From CAYWNK01 sp047639615 (GTDB taxonomy: Bacteria; Planctomycetota; UBA1135; GCA-002686595), in the NCBI GenBank assembly GCA_047639615.1, contig JBLIOL010000041.1, positions 1 to 24,347 on the forward strand: DNA of 24,347 nucleotides. Direction: 5' to 3'. Below the pieces are notes generated by a model. That model was not told the DNA's origin. It saw nothing but the letters and a program-made list of their open reading frames with translations, and ran no database searches. Below, one piece after another: positions 1 through 7,477 of this stretch; positions within the stretch are counted from its first letter, which is position 1, and each line of letters opens with the position of its first letter. Made by a program: the position numbers and the translations under genes.

Positions 1-7
1 GCCCCGC

Positions 8-997
8 ATGCCCTTGCCCGCCGCCTCCGCCCTGGAACCAAGCCCGCCCGCATGGGATCATCTGCCCATGGCCCTCGCCCCCATCCTCGTCACCGGATCC
101 CATCGCTGTGGATCCACATGGGTTGGCAAGACCCTCTGCCGAGCACCGGGCATGGCGTACCTAGACGAGCCCTTCCACATGAAGCACCGCCCGGGGCCTT
201 GCCGCGCGAAGTGGGAGTCCTGGTACGCCTACCTGACCGCCGAGAACGCGGCGCCCTATGAGGAGGCCCTAGCCGACACCTTAGGGCACCGCTACAGCTA
301 CGGCGCTGAGCTGCTCAGCCTGCGCTCGCCGCGCGACGTCGGCCGCATGCTGCGTGACGCAGGACGCTGCGCCGGCCGCCGGCGGCGTGGGGACCGGGCC
401 CTGATGAAGGACCCGATCGCCTTCTTCAGCGCGCCCTGGCTGGCCGAGCGCTTCGCCATGCAGGTCGTCGTGCTGGTGCGCCATCCGGCTGCCTTCGCCT
501 CGAGCCTCAAGCGCCTGGACTGGCGTTTCGACTTCCACAACTGGCTCGACCAACCGCTGCTCATGAGGGACTGGCTCGGACCTTGGGAACAGCAACTACG
601 CGCCGCAGCCGAGACGCCCTTGGATGTGATTGAAGAAGCCGCCCTGTGCTGGAACGTGATCTACGAGGTTGCCGCACGTATGCGCGCCCAGCACTCGGAC
701 TGGATTTTCCTTACCCATGAGGAGCTCTCCATAGATCCCGTGGGCAAGTTCCGCACGCTCTTCGAGCAGCTCGCCGTGCCCTTTGACGACGAACTTCGCG
801 ATTGGTTGCAAGCCACCACCGGTGCGAACAATCCGGCCGAGGCCCCCACCGGCACAGCCCACGCCCTAGCCCGCGACAGCCGCGCCAATGTTCGCAACTG
901 GACCAGCCGACTCGAGCCCTCAGAAATCGATCGTTTGCGCGCGGCCACAGAAGCGGTCACGGAGCAGTGGTACGGTTCAGACGCCTGGACGCCCTAG
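8..997 (+). CDS. PAPS-dependent sulfotransferase family protein
   Basis: Probable cytoplasmic sulfotransferase that moves a sulfo group from PAPS to an acceptor hydroxyl; in this context a polysaccharide or glycolipid precursor is a reasonable but unproven acceptor. The N-terminal 5'-phosphosulfate loop is visible as TGSHRCGSTW (residues 29-38 from the first ATG), and the 3'-phosphate site as VRHPAAFASSL (157-167, with R158 and S165/S166). Length (about 310-330 residues) is normal for the bacterial Sulfotransfer family. The start is uncertain: the frame is open to the window edge, and a second ATG at 68 would place the P-loop at residue 9, which is equally or more typical; the first 20 residues are proline/alanine-rich. 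Neither start has a clear ribosome binding site. It converges on the minus-strand glycosyltransferase operon across about 370 bp containing a gene remnant. Family assignment is firm, substrate unknown. Confidence 0.87.
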   Translation: MPLPAASALEPSPPAWDHLPMALAPILVTGSHRCGSTWVGKTLCRAPGMAYLDEPFHMKHRPGPCRAKWESWYAYLTAENAAPYEEALADTLGHRYSYGAELLSLRSPRDVGRMLRDAGRCAGRRRRGDRALMKDPIAFFSAPWLAERFAMQVVVLVRHPAAFASSLKRLDWRFDFHNWLDQPLLMRDWLGPWEQQLRAAAETPLDVIEEAALCWNVIYEVAARMRAQHSDWIFLTHEELSIDPVGKFRTLFEQLAVPFDDELRDWLQATTGANNPAEAPTGTAHALARDSRANVRNWTSRLEPSEIDRLRAATEAVTEQWYGSDAWTP

Positions 998-1170
998 CCC
1001 CGGATACGCCTCCGCAACCCCGGCCTGGAGTGCTTACGCACCGGGCTGGTTTGGAGTCCCGGCGTCGGAATGAAAGCGATCCCGCCTATAGGGCAGATAT
1101 CGGGAGAGGCTCGATGTAGTGCGTAGTCCAGTGATTCTCCGCGGCCAATCGCCAGCGGCTTGATCCCGTC

Positions 1171-1342
1171 ATGCAGCTATCCTTTCCAGTCCTTCTTCTC
1201 ACGCTGGTAGCTCTTGCCAGCAGCGCCCAAGGCCAGGGAGGGAGATCGTGAGCGCTGCATCACTGCTGGCATGGACGACTACCTCAGCAAGCCCGTAAGG
1301 CTTGACGACCTGCGCGCAGTGCTACGCCGTTGGGTGGCATAG
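1171..1342 (+). pseudogene. Deletion remnant: signal-peptide start plus REC-domain C-terminus
   Basis: Two gene ends lie back to back in different frames. From ATG 1171 a 26-codon ORF stops at 1249-1251 and reads as an almost complete signal peptide (MQLSFPVLLLTLVALASSAQ, then GQGGRS). In another frame, from about 1238 to the TAG at 1340-1342, the translation EGDRERCITAGMDDYLSKPV, then about 13 more residues to the stop, is the characteristic C-terminal end of a response-regulator receiver domain, including the conserved Lys-Pro of its last strand. That frame has a stop at 1208-1210, so no intact REC domain remains. The simplest reading is a hybrid sensor kinase with an N-terminal signal peptide and C-terminal REC domain that lost its whole middle; two unrelated fragments brought together is the alternative. 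No ribosome binding site is evident upstream of 1171. Confidence 0.6.
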
Positions 1343-1364
1343 AAGCCCGCGGACCTCGTCCCAG

Positions 1365-1841
1365 CTAGTCCTCGGACAGGAAGGCTTGCAAGCGCTTCAG
1401 AAGATCCGGCGAAGCGAAACGCGCTAGTCGTTCCTGCTCCGCAGCGCTATCCAGCTGGTCCAAGGCCGCGAGCATTTGCTCGGTCTCCCAGACGGCAGTG
1501 ACCTTGCCCAGAGCCTCGAACCGTTCCGTAGTAGCCAACTGATGCTCGTTGCGATGCTCGCCAAGGCTCGCCCGGCGCGGCAAGACCAGCACCGGCTTAC
1601 CCATGCTTAAGGCCGAGAGGATCGTGCCCATGCCAGCATGCGCTACGATCGCATCAGCCTCTTCCAGCTGCCGTTTGAATTCTGCGGGCGCCAGATCACG
1701 CGCCCAACGGATGTGCTCCGGCTTCGCCCCCGCGCCGATCTGCGCGAAGACATCCACGCGCCCGCGCGCCTTGGCCCAGGCATCCACTGCGCTGACCATG
1801 CGGTCGAAGGGTTTCTGGGTGCCAACGGTGACGAAAATCAC
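1365..1841 (-). CDS. PssE/Alg13-like glycosyltransferase subunit (GT28 C-terminal domain)
   Basis: Catalytic, nucleotide-sugar-binding half of a split GT-B glycosyltransferase of the Alg13/PssE type, expected to work with the membrane-associated Alg14/PssD half encoded just upstream. The 158 residues match the single Rossmann domain of this family. It begins MIFVTVGTQKPFDRM, has the glycine-rich nucleotide-sugar loop VAHAGMGTIL (66-75) and the basic segment RRASLGEHRNEHQ (89-101) typical of GT28 C-terminal domains. The start is GTG at 1841, overlapping the TGA of the preceding gene by four bases (GTGA), which implies translational coupling. It is the last gene of the 6016-to-1365 operon. The partner assignment rests on known family pairs and on adjacency; the sugar transferred is not predictable. 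Confidence 0.86.
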   Translation of the reverse strand: MIFVTVGTQKPFDRMVSAVDAWAKARGRVDVFAQIGAGAKPEHIRWARDLAPAEFKRQLEEADAIVAHAGMGTILSALSMGKPVLVLPRRASLGEHRNEHQLATTERFEALGKVTAVWETEQMLAALDQLDSAAEQERLARFASPDLLKRLQAFLSED

Positions 1842-2293
1842 AGCACGGACCCCGCGAACTCAGGACCGTCCGGCTGCGCCAGCTCCGGCCATTGGGTCAA
1901 CCACAGGTCCGCGTAGCGCCCAGCCTGTGCGCCGGACTTGGAGAGTCGCTCGGCGTTGGCGATGGAATCTAGCCAGACCGTGCGCGCGCCGAACCAGCGG
2001 CCGAAGACCAAGCTAAACCAACCCGGCGCCGCGCCCGTGGACAGCACCACATCCGGTCGCACGCGCAGCACAACCCAGAAGACCGCCAACGCCGTGCGCA
2101 GCAGGCCAAACTTGCTGGTCAGGTTCGAATCGGGCACCACATACAGGCGCTCGCCATCCAGGTCCGTGGCGTAGGCCTGATCGACGGTCACGTAGCTCAC
2201 CGCATGACCCTCAAAGGCCGGGCGCAGACGCATGAGCTGCACCCAATGCCCGCCGCCGGATGCCACGGCCAGGATGCGCTTGGACTTAGTCAC
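1838..2293 (-). CDS. PssD/Alg14-like glycosyltransferase subunit
   Basis: N-terminal half of the split Alg13/Alg14-type glycosyltransferase. Family members bind the lipid-linked acceptor and recruit the Alg13-like catalytic subunit to the inner membrane. The 151 residues show the family start RILAVASGGGHWVQLMRL (6-23), a hydrophobic segment around 63-79 likely to associate with membrane, and the STGAAPG motif (85-91). Many PssD/EpsE homologues are this size. The start is GTG at 2293, overlapping the TGA of the upstream GT2 gene by four bases; the 3' end overlaps the PssE-like gene in the same way, so the two halves should be made in equal amounts. No other reading is as good. The exact acceptor and sugar are unknown. 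Confidence 0.86.
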   Translation of the reverse strand: MTKSKRILAVASGGGHWVQLMRLRPAFEGHAVSYVTVDQAYATDLDGERLYVVPDSNLTSKFGLLRTALAVFWVVLRVRPDVVLSTGAAPGWFSLVFGRWFGARTVWLDSIANAERLSKSGAQAGRYADLWLTQWPELAQPDGPEFAGSVL

Positions 2294-3270
2294 TGGCGCG
2301 CCCCCCCGTAGGGTTCCGTGCGGTCAAACGCCGCGTGCCAGGTGCCGCGGCTGAACCAAACATCGCGCCAGGTATCGCGCGAACTACGCTTAGCCGGACG
2401 CACGAGCCCAAGCAGTGAGAAGGCCACGAAGCGGTGCAGGGCCCAGAGATCTAAAGTGAAGAGCCCAAAGCGTCCCGGGACAGAGCCCCAGAACTTGGCG
2501 TAGAGCTGCGCCTTGGCGGTGAACAGCCGCACCATTTTGCCCGCCCTCGCGCGCTCGGAGGCGCCGCCTAGGTGCACGATGGTGGCGGCCGGCGTAATGC
2601 GCGGCGCGGCGCCTTCGGCGCGCGCGCGCAGGCACAAGTCCGCGTCCTCCCCGTACATAAAGAAGTCCACGTGGAAGCCGCCCAGGCGGCGCCATAACTG
2701 CGCATCCACCAGCATCAGGCAACCCGAAACGATCGGCACCTCGCGTGCCGTGTCCCGCGGCCAGAGGCCGAGCCCTTCGGGGTGAAAGAAGGCGCTGCTT
2801 GGGAAAGCCGAAGCCAATCCAAGCGCCAGGCAAAGCGCGCTCCACGGAGTAGGCGCTCCCCAGCAAGAGGACCGATTCAAAGTGCCGTCCGCGAAGAGTG
2901 TGCGCCCGCCCCAGATGCCCGCATCGGGGTTCGCTTCCGAGTCCTGCCAGAGAGCTTCGAGTGCACGCCCCTGCACCACCGTGTCCGGGTTCAGCAACAA
3001 GAAGCGGCGCCCCTTGGCGCGCTCCGCCGCAAGATTGTTGGCCGCACCGAAGCCCAGGTTCTCGTCCAAGGCAAGCAACTCAGCCTGGGGGAAGGCCTCA
3101 GCGATGGCCTCCGCTGAACCGTCGTCGGATGCGTTGTCGACCACGATCACTTCAAAGGCCGGCGCGCTGGTCTCCGCGTACAAACTGCGCAGGCAATCCA
3201 AGGTCAACAGGCGCGTGCCGTAGCTGACCACGATCACGCTGAAGGCCGGATCCTGACTGGATTCGCTCAC
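2290..3270 (-). CDS. GT2 family glycosyltransferase (rhamnosyltransferase-like)
   Basis: Inverting GT-A glycosyltransferase that would add one sugar to the growing lipid-linked repeat on the cytoplasmic face. It has the GT2 opening FSVIVVSYGTRLLTLDCLRS (10-29), the nucleotide-binding VVDNASDDGS (43-52), the metal-site equivalent LLLNPDT (91-97) and the MYGEDADLCLRAR segment (205-217) that in this subfamily contains the catalytic base region. The NPDT form and the overall layout resemble WbbL-type rhamnosyltransferases, but the donor cannot be assigned from sequence. Length 326 is normal. It starts with GTG at 3270, overlapping the stop of the Wzy-like gene by four bases (GTGA), and it overlaps the PssD-like gene similarly. 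Confidence 0.9.
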   Translation of the reverse strand: MSESSQDPAFSVIVVSYGTRLLTLDCLRSLYAETSAPAFEVIVVDNASDDGSAEAIAEAFPQAELLALDENLGFGAANNLAAERAKGRRFLLLNPDTVVQGRALEALWQDSEANPDAGIWGGRTLFADGTLNRSSCWGAPTPWSALCLALGLASAFPSSAFFHPEGLGLWPRDTAREVPIVSGCLMLVDAQLWRRLGGFHVDFFMYGEDADLCLRARAEGAAPRITPAATIVHLGGASERARAGKMVRLFTAKAQLYAKFWGSVPGRFGLFTLDLWALHRFVAFSLLGLVRPAKRSSRDTWRDVWFSRGTWHAAFDRTEPYGGARQ

Positions 3271-4685
3271 GAGAAGGGCCCCCCCACCAGCTGCAACTTG
3301 CCCGAGCTATCAAGCTCCTCTTCATCATCTGCCTGCTCCTGTGGCCGGCGCTTACGGCGGCGCTTGCGCTTCCCATCCGGCGCCAAGCTGCCGATGGCCG
3401 CGAACAGCAGGAAGAAGACCATCATGTTCTGCTGGCTGTGCGTGATCGAGATCGACAGGAACATCATGCCGTGCACGAAGAGACACACACCCAGGGCCCA
3501 GGCCATGCTGCGCTTGTAGCGCTCACGCTTGACGCTGCGCCAGAGACGCCCAACCAAGAGGAAGGCGTGCCCCATGGCCCACACGAAAAAGATCAAGGCC
3601 AGGAAGCCACCCTTGACGCCCTCGCGCACGTACTGGTTGGTGAGGTCATACATGGCATGGCCCCAATGCCCTGTGTCCAAGGAGCCGAGCAAGGCCCACT
3701 CATTGAAGTGATTGATCGCGTTCTCGATCAACAGATAGCGGTGATAGGAGGTGCTGCCGCGACTGAAAGAGATGCGCGAGATCAGGTGCCAGACCGGCGC
3801 TTCCATGACCATGTGCAAAGACACCAAGGTGGCCAAGGTCATCCAGCGCACCACCTGCATGCGGTAGCGCACCAGCCAGCCCAAGGCCCCCACCACGCCG
3901 GCCATGACGCCCACCAGAGGCGTGGACGATGAGCACATGATCACCAAGGCGACCATGGCCACCACGGCCAAGGTCGCGCGCGCCTTGCCCTTGGCCCGGT
4001 GGCGTTGGGCGAAGACCATGGGTAGCCAAGCGGCAAAGAAGCACCCGGCTAGGATCGCGTGGGGAAAAGGTCCCTGGCAACGCAAGCGCCCCTCACGCGC
4101 GATCGTGATCGGCGGAACTCCGCCCAAGAAGGCGAAAGAGTTGCGCCCCGTAGACTTTTCCAAGGCGAAGAGCAGCGCCATGGGGATCGCCAGCAAAGCG
4201 GCGAAGCGCACGACTCGATCCACATCCGCCCAGCCGCGGATCACGCACCTGAAGAACAGGTACATGCCGAAGATGTCGTATAGCTGCCCCGCTCGAAAGA
4301 CGAAGGCCCCGAAGGTGCCACGCAGCAGGATGTACGCGATGGCGCTACTGATGCCCCAGGCGATCACCAAGTTGTCGAGCTTGCGCCAGCGCAAGCCCGT
4401 GTACTCGCCGCGCATGGCTAGCCGCAACCAGCCGGCGAGCACCAAGAGACGCAGCAGGTTGAAGTCCAGGGTCGCGATGACGATGCGCTGCGCCGGCGAC
4501 ACGAAGCACGCCATCAGCACGAAGGGCAGGGCCGCATACTTGCGCGGCACACTGAGCACCGCCAGGCCGAGCACCACGATGGCAACGAAGCCCAGAGGGT
4601 GCAGGGTGGTCTGGCCGTGGAATGCCTGTTCGCCGAAGCCGGCCTTACGCCAGGGCTCCTGAAGGCTGAGGGCCAGGGCTAGCAT
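3267..4685 (-). CDS. Wzy/WaaL-like O-antigen polymerase or ligase (membrane protein)
   Basis: Polytopic inner-membrane protein of about 472 residues with roughly ten hydrophobic segments spread over 31-435, consistent with the O-antigen ligase/polymerase superfamily, which joins lipid-linked repeat units on the periplasmic side. A large loop around 300-360 contains STSYHRYLLIENAINHFNEW and NQYVREGVKGG, resembling the loop between late membrane segments in Wzy/ligase proteins. The soluble C-terminus is unusual: a strongly basic stretch (439-447) followed by an acidic one (451-459). The open frame runs much further upstream, but that part overlaps the FrhB-like gene and reads as low-quality protein; I chose ATG 4685 because it overlaps that gene's stop as TGATG. 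Polymerase and ligase cannot be separated on sequence; position in a Wzx-containing locus favours polymerase. Confidence 0.82.
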   Translation of the reverse strand: MLALALSLQEPWRKAGFGEQAFHGQTTLHPLGFVAIVVLGLAVLSVPRKYAALPFVLMACFVSPAQRIVIATLDFNLLRLLVLAGWLRLAMRGEYTGLRWRKLDNLVIAWGISSAIAYILLRGTFGAFVFRAGQLYDIFGMYLFFRCVIRGWADVDRVVRFAALLAIPMALLFALEKSTGRNSFAFLGGVPPITIAREGRLRCQGPFPHAILAGCFFAAWLPMVFAQRHRAKGKARATLAVVAMVALVIMCSSSTPLVGVMAGVVGALGWLVRYRMQVVRWMTLATLVSLHMVMEAPVWHLISRISFSRGSTSYHRYLLIENAINHFNEWALLGSLDTGHWGHAMYDLTNQYVREGVKGGFLALIFFVWAMGHAFLLVGRLWRSVKRERYKRSMAWALGVCLFVHGMMFLSISITHSQQNMMVFFLLFAAIGSLAPDGKRKRRRKRRPQEQADDEEELDSSGKLQLVGGPFS

Positions 4686-6016
4686 CAGGACTGAACCTTG
4701 CTTGCCGCCTCGCCAGAGCGCGCCTCGAGGGCGGCCTTGCGTTCGGCCACCAGGGCCGCCATATCCACCGGCCGCACGGGCCGACGCTTGTAGAGTCCCT
4801 TGCTGAAGACACGCTTGAAGGTGCCGTAGAAGGATTGGGCGCGCGCCTTCCAAGTCAGGTGCCGGCGCCAAGCCGAGAAGGTAGCCAGGCGCACCAGGCG
4901 CGGAGCTGCGACGCCGAAGAGTCGCGAGGCCCAACTGCGCCCCCATACGGAACCGCGCGTGCGCAACAGATTCATCTGCGCGTCGGGTAAGAGGTGCGCC
5001 GCCGCCGGCTCGACCTGCAGCACGCCGGCCTGCATAGCTTGCTCCAAGAACTGGCGCCCACGTTCCGTACGCGCCACGATCAGGGAGCGGCCGGGCTCGC
5101 CCTCGGGGATCTCGCGATACCAGGGATCCCCCACCGCGATGTCGGCGAACTCGCCCGTGTGATCCGCGCACACGTAGCAGCGCCAGGGCCGTTGTTTTTG
5201 GAGGATCTTGCCCCAGGACTTGGCGTAGGTCATGCGCGCCGCGCGCGGCTGCTGCGAACCGTCCAGACCAGTGATCTCGGCGCCGCCGGGCCAACCCTTG
5301 CCGCGGTAGCGCAGGCTGTCCACCTGGCCGCGCTCGGGGAAGCCCATGTGTTCGATCATGTCGAGGGTGCCCTGGGTCGAGGGCGCCCCCGCGCAGAAGA
5401 TGGCGATGGTCAGGCCTAGCTTCTCGTCCAGCGCAGGCCGCAGCTTCGCGGCGCGTCTGGCGCCGGCGATATCGCAGGGCTTGCCGACCATCACGCAGGG
5501 TGCGGGCGCCGCCTCCACCTGGGCTAGGCCATCACCCGGACTCGCCGGTGCATAACGCGACCCCGTGGCCCCGATCAGATCCTTGCGGCTGCGCGAAAGG
5601 ATCGTGCGGTTGAGCCAGGGCACGTCCTCGCGCGCGCCCACGTGCAGCACCCCGTGAAATCCAACTTCCTGGAGGGCGAAGAGCGACAAGGCCGTGGCCG
5701 CGCCGCCGCTAGATCCGAGCCAACGGATCTCGTCGTCGGTGGCGTAGCCCTCCCACATCTCGAGTACCGGTCCCCAGTGCTCCTCCAACTCACGCACCAG
5801 GCTCGGCTGCTCGGGATCGTAGTCGTGCGCCAGCTCGATGCCCGGGCAGGCCCGCAATGCCTCCTGCGTATCGGATCCGGCCTCCACCAGGGGTCTACGG
5901 CCCTGACCAAGGTCATCCACCATGCGCACCGCATCTGGCTGCATGTAGGCGCAAACCCCGCAGCCGGTGCACATATGTCGCTCGGTGACGTCCTGGATAC
6001 TGCGGATCTTGGCCAT
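4685..6016 (-). CDS. FrhB-like (coenzyme F420 hydrogenase beta subunit family) iron-sulfur protein
   Basis: Soluble protein of 443 residues from the FrhB N/C-domain family. Members in polysaccharide loci are not hydrogenase subunits and lack proven functions; they are commonly found beside polysaccharide pyruvyltransferase-family genes, as here. The N-terminus carries a ferredoxin-like motif MCTGCGVCAYMQPDAVRM (15-32): the first three cysteines (16, 19, 22) are present but the fourth position is Gln26, and a later ACPG (about residue 57) may supply the missing ligand. Further FrhB-type blocks include GSSGGAATALSLFALQEVGF, MVGKPCDIAG and the distal YVCADHTGEFADIAVGDPWY. It is the first gene of the operon running to 1365, and its start at ATG 6016 faces the divergent pyruvyltransferase-like gene. 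Flavin/F420 use and reaction are not predictable here. Confidence 0.82.
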   Translation of the reverse strand: MAKIRSIQDVTERHMCTGCGVCAYMQPDAVRMVDDLGQGRRPLVEAGSDTQEALRACPGIELAHDYDPEQPSLVRELEEHWGPVLEMWEGYATDDEIRWLGSSGGAATALSLFALQEVGFHGVLHVGAREDVPWLNRTILSRSRKDLIGATGSRYAPASPGDGLAQVEAAPAPCVMVGKPCDIAGARRAAKLRPALDEKLGLTIAIFCAGAPSTQGTLDMIEHMGFPERGQVDSLRYRGKGWPGGAEITGLDGSQQPRAARMTYAKSWGKILQKQRPWRCYVCADHTGEFADIAVGDPWYREIPEGEPGRSLIVARTERGRQFLEQAMQAGVLQVEPAAAHLLPDAQMNLLRTRGSVWGRSWASRLFGVAAPRLVRLATFSAWRRHLTWKARAQSFYGTFKRVFSKGLYKRRPVRPVDMAALVAERKAALEARSGEAASKVQS

Positions 6017-6178
6017 GGGGAAGGTCGGCGGGCGTGCTTCCGTACCCCCTATTGGTATTGTCTCGACTCTCTCCTCTCCGGACCCAGGGGCTTTGTGGGA
6101 TTCCTGCCACGATCGTCACTGTTCCTGAGAGCAGGAACCGCCCCGGGAATCGCCCCACTCTCCAGCCGCCTCGCCCAA
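6017..6178. promoter_or_regulatory. Divergent intergenic region with a perfect hairpin
   Basis: This gap lies between the start of the FrhB-led operon (minus) and the pyruvyltransferase-like gene (plus) and must hold promoters for both, although I see no convincing -35/-10 pair. It contains a perfect 7-bp inverted repeat, GTTCCTG-AGAG-CAGGAAC, at 6121-6138. Neither side has a T tract, so it is not a standard intrinsic terminator; a protein operator or a 5'-leader hairpin is possible. If the plus-strand gene instead starts at GTG 6095, the repeat would be inside coding sequence. Confidence 0.4.
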
Positions 6179-7477
6179 GTGATCGACGTCCCGCCTGCCT
6201 CCCCTCGACTCTGCCTGGCCGGAGCTGCTCCGACGACCCGCAATCTCGGCGTGGAAGCGCTCCTGCATTCCGCCGCGGCGGGCCTCGCCAAGCGCTTTCC
6301 GGAAGCCCACCTGACGGTCTTCGACTTCGGCCAGGGCACGGGTGAGATTGACCTGGATCTAGCCTCCGGCCCCCTGCGCGTGACGCGCGTAGCAGCCAGC
6401 AATTCGCGCCGCTTCTGGACGCCCGAATGCATGGCTACCCAGCGCCTGATGGGCCGCATGGGACCGCTTGGGAACCAGCTGCCGGCCGTACGCGCCCTGC
6501 GCCGCGCAGACGCCCTCTTCGACGTCTCCGGCGGCGACAGCTTCACGGACCTCTACGGCTCCAAACGCTTCTGGACCACCACCCACCCCAAGTTCCTAGC
6601 CCTCGAGCAGGGCGCGCGGCTGGTGCTCCTACCCCAAACCTACGGCCCCTTCGCGAGCCCCAAGTTGCGCGCCATCGCAGCCGACGCCGTGGGCGAGGCC
6701 CGCGCCGCCTGGGCCCGCGACCAGCGCAGCTTCGACGCCCTGAGGGACCTGCTCGGCGACAAGTTCGACCCCGAGCGCCATCGCCTGGGCGTAGATATGG
6801 CCTTCGGCCTGGTGCCCAAGCCCCCGGGCCGCTCACTCTCAGCCGAGCTCGATCGTTGGCTCGCTGCCAGCGACGGCCCCATAGTGGGCATCAACGTCTC
6901 GGGCCTAATCTACAAGGATCCCGCCGCCGCCGCCGCGCGCTACGGCTTCAAAGCCGACTACGCCAAGCTGGTGCTCGGCCTGGTGCAAGCCCTCGTAGAA
7001 GACGGCGCCAAGGTCGTGCTCGTGCCGCATGTGTTGGCACCCCACGGCGCGCCCGAATCGGATCCCGAAGCCTGCGTGCAGGTGGCCGCGGAAATTCCCT
7101 CCTCGATCAAGGCTTCCGTGTGCGTACTCGAAGCCCCCTACAGTGCCGCCGAAGTGAAGCACGTGCTGCACCGCCTCGACTGGTTCTGCGGCACGCGCAT
7201 GCACAGCACCATCGGCGCGCTCTCGGGTTGCGTCCCTACCGCTGCCATCGCCTACAGCCTGAAATTCCAGGGCGTCTTCGACGGCCTCGACGTAGGCGAC
7301 TCCGTGATCGACCCGCGCGAACTCGACACCCGCGAAGCACTCGAAGCATTGATGCAAGCCTTCCGCACCCGCGAGGAGGACCGTGAATCCCTGGCCGACA
7401 CCGTGCCGCGCACCAAGCTCCAGGTGGAAGAGCAAATGGACGCCCTAGCGGCGGCCGCCAGCGCTCCTACGGACTAG
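6179..7477 (+). CDS. Polysaccharide pyruvyltransferase family protein
   Basis: About 432-residue member of the PS_pyruv_trans family (CsaB/WcaK-like), which in characterised cases transfers a pyruvyl ketal from phosphoenolpyruvate to a sugar; many family members are assigned by homology only. Typical features are the opening LCLAGAAPTTRNLGVEALLH, the DVSGGDSFTDLYG segment, and the C-terminal signature CGTRMHSTIGALSGCVPTA (R340-M341-H342) followed by YSLKFQGVF. There is no suitable ATG. I chose GTG 6179, directly before the first recognisable strand; GTG 6095, with an AGGGG four bases upstream, is a real alternative that adds 28 residues, while the open frame further upstream overlaps the FrhB gene on the other strand and is rejected. 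It stands alone on the plus strand between two minus operons, and its stop overlaps the convergent GT2 stop. Confidence 0.84.
   Translation: MIDVPPASPRLCLAGAAPTTRNLGVEALLHSAAAGLAKRFPEAHLTVFDFGQGTGEIDLDLASGPLRVTRVAASNSRRFWTPECMATQRLMGRMGPLGNQLPAVRALRRADALFDVSGGDSFTDLYGSKRFWTTTHPKFLALEQGARLVLLPQTYGPFASPKLRAIAADAVGEARAAWARDQRSFDALRDLLGDKFDPERHRLGVDMAFGLVPKPPGRSLSAELDRWLAASDGPIVGINVSGLIYKDPAAAAARYGFKADYAKLVLGLVQALVEDGAKVVLVPHVLAPHGAPESDPEACVQVAAEIPSSIKASVCVLEAPYSAAEVKHVLHRLDWFCGTRMHSTIGALSGCVPTAAIAYSLKFQGVFDGLDVGDSVIDPRELDTREALEALMQAFRTREEDRESLADTVPRTKLQVEEQMDALAAAASAPTD

Noticed and set aside
998..1170. Possible further gene remnant or small gene between sulfotransferase and the REC scar
   Set aside because: Short open frames exist but none shows a recognisable motif, ribosome binding site or codon pattern.
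4686..5294. Upstream open extension of the Wzy-like frame (total 675 codons)
   Set aside because: It lies inside the FrhB-like gene in another frame, its translation is Arg/Gly-rich and unlike a membrane protein, and ATG 4685 is precisely coupled to the upstream stop.
5642..6094. Upstream open extension of the pyruvyltransferase-like frame
   Set aside because: It is antisense to the FrhB-like gene, whose motifs are unmistakable, and the translation shows no family similarity.
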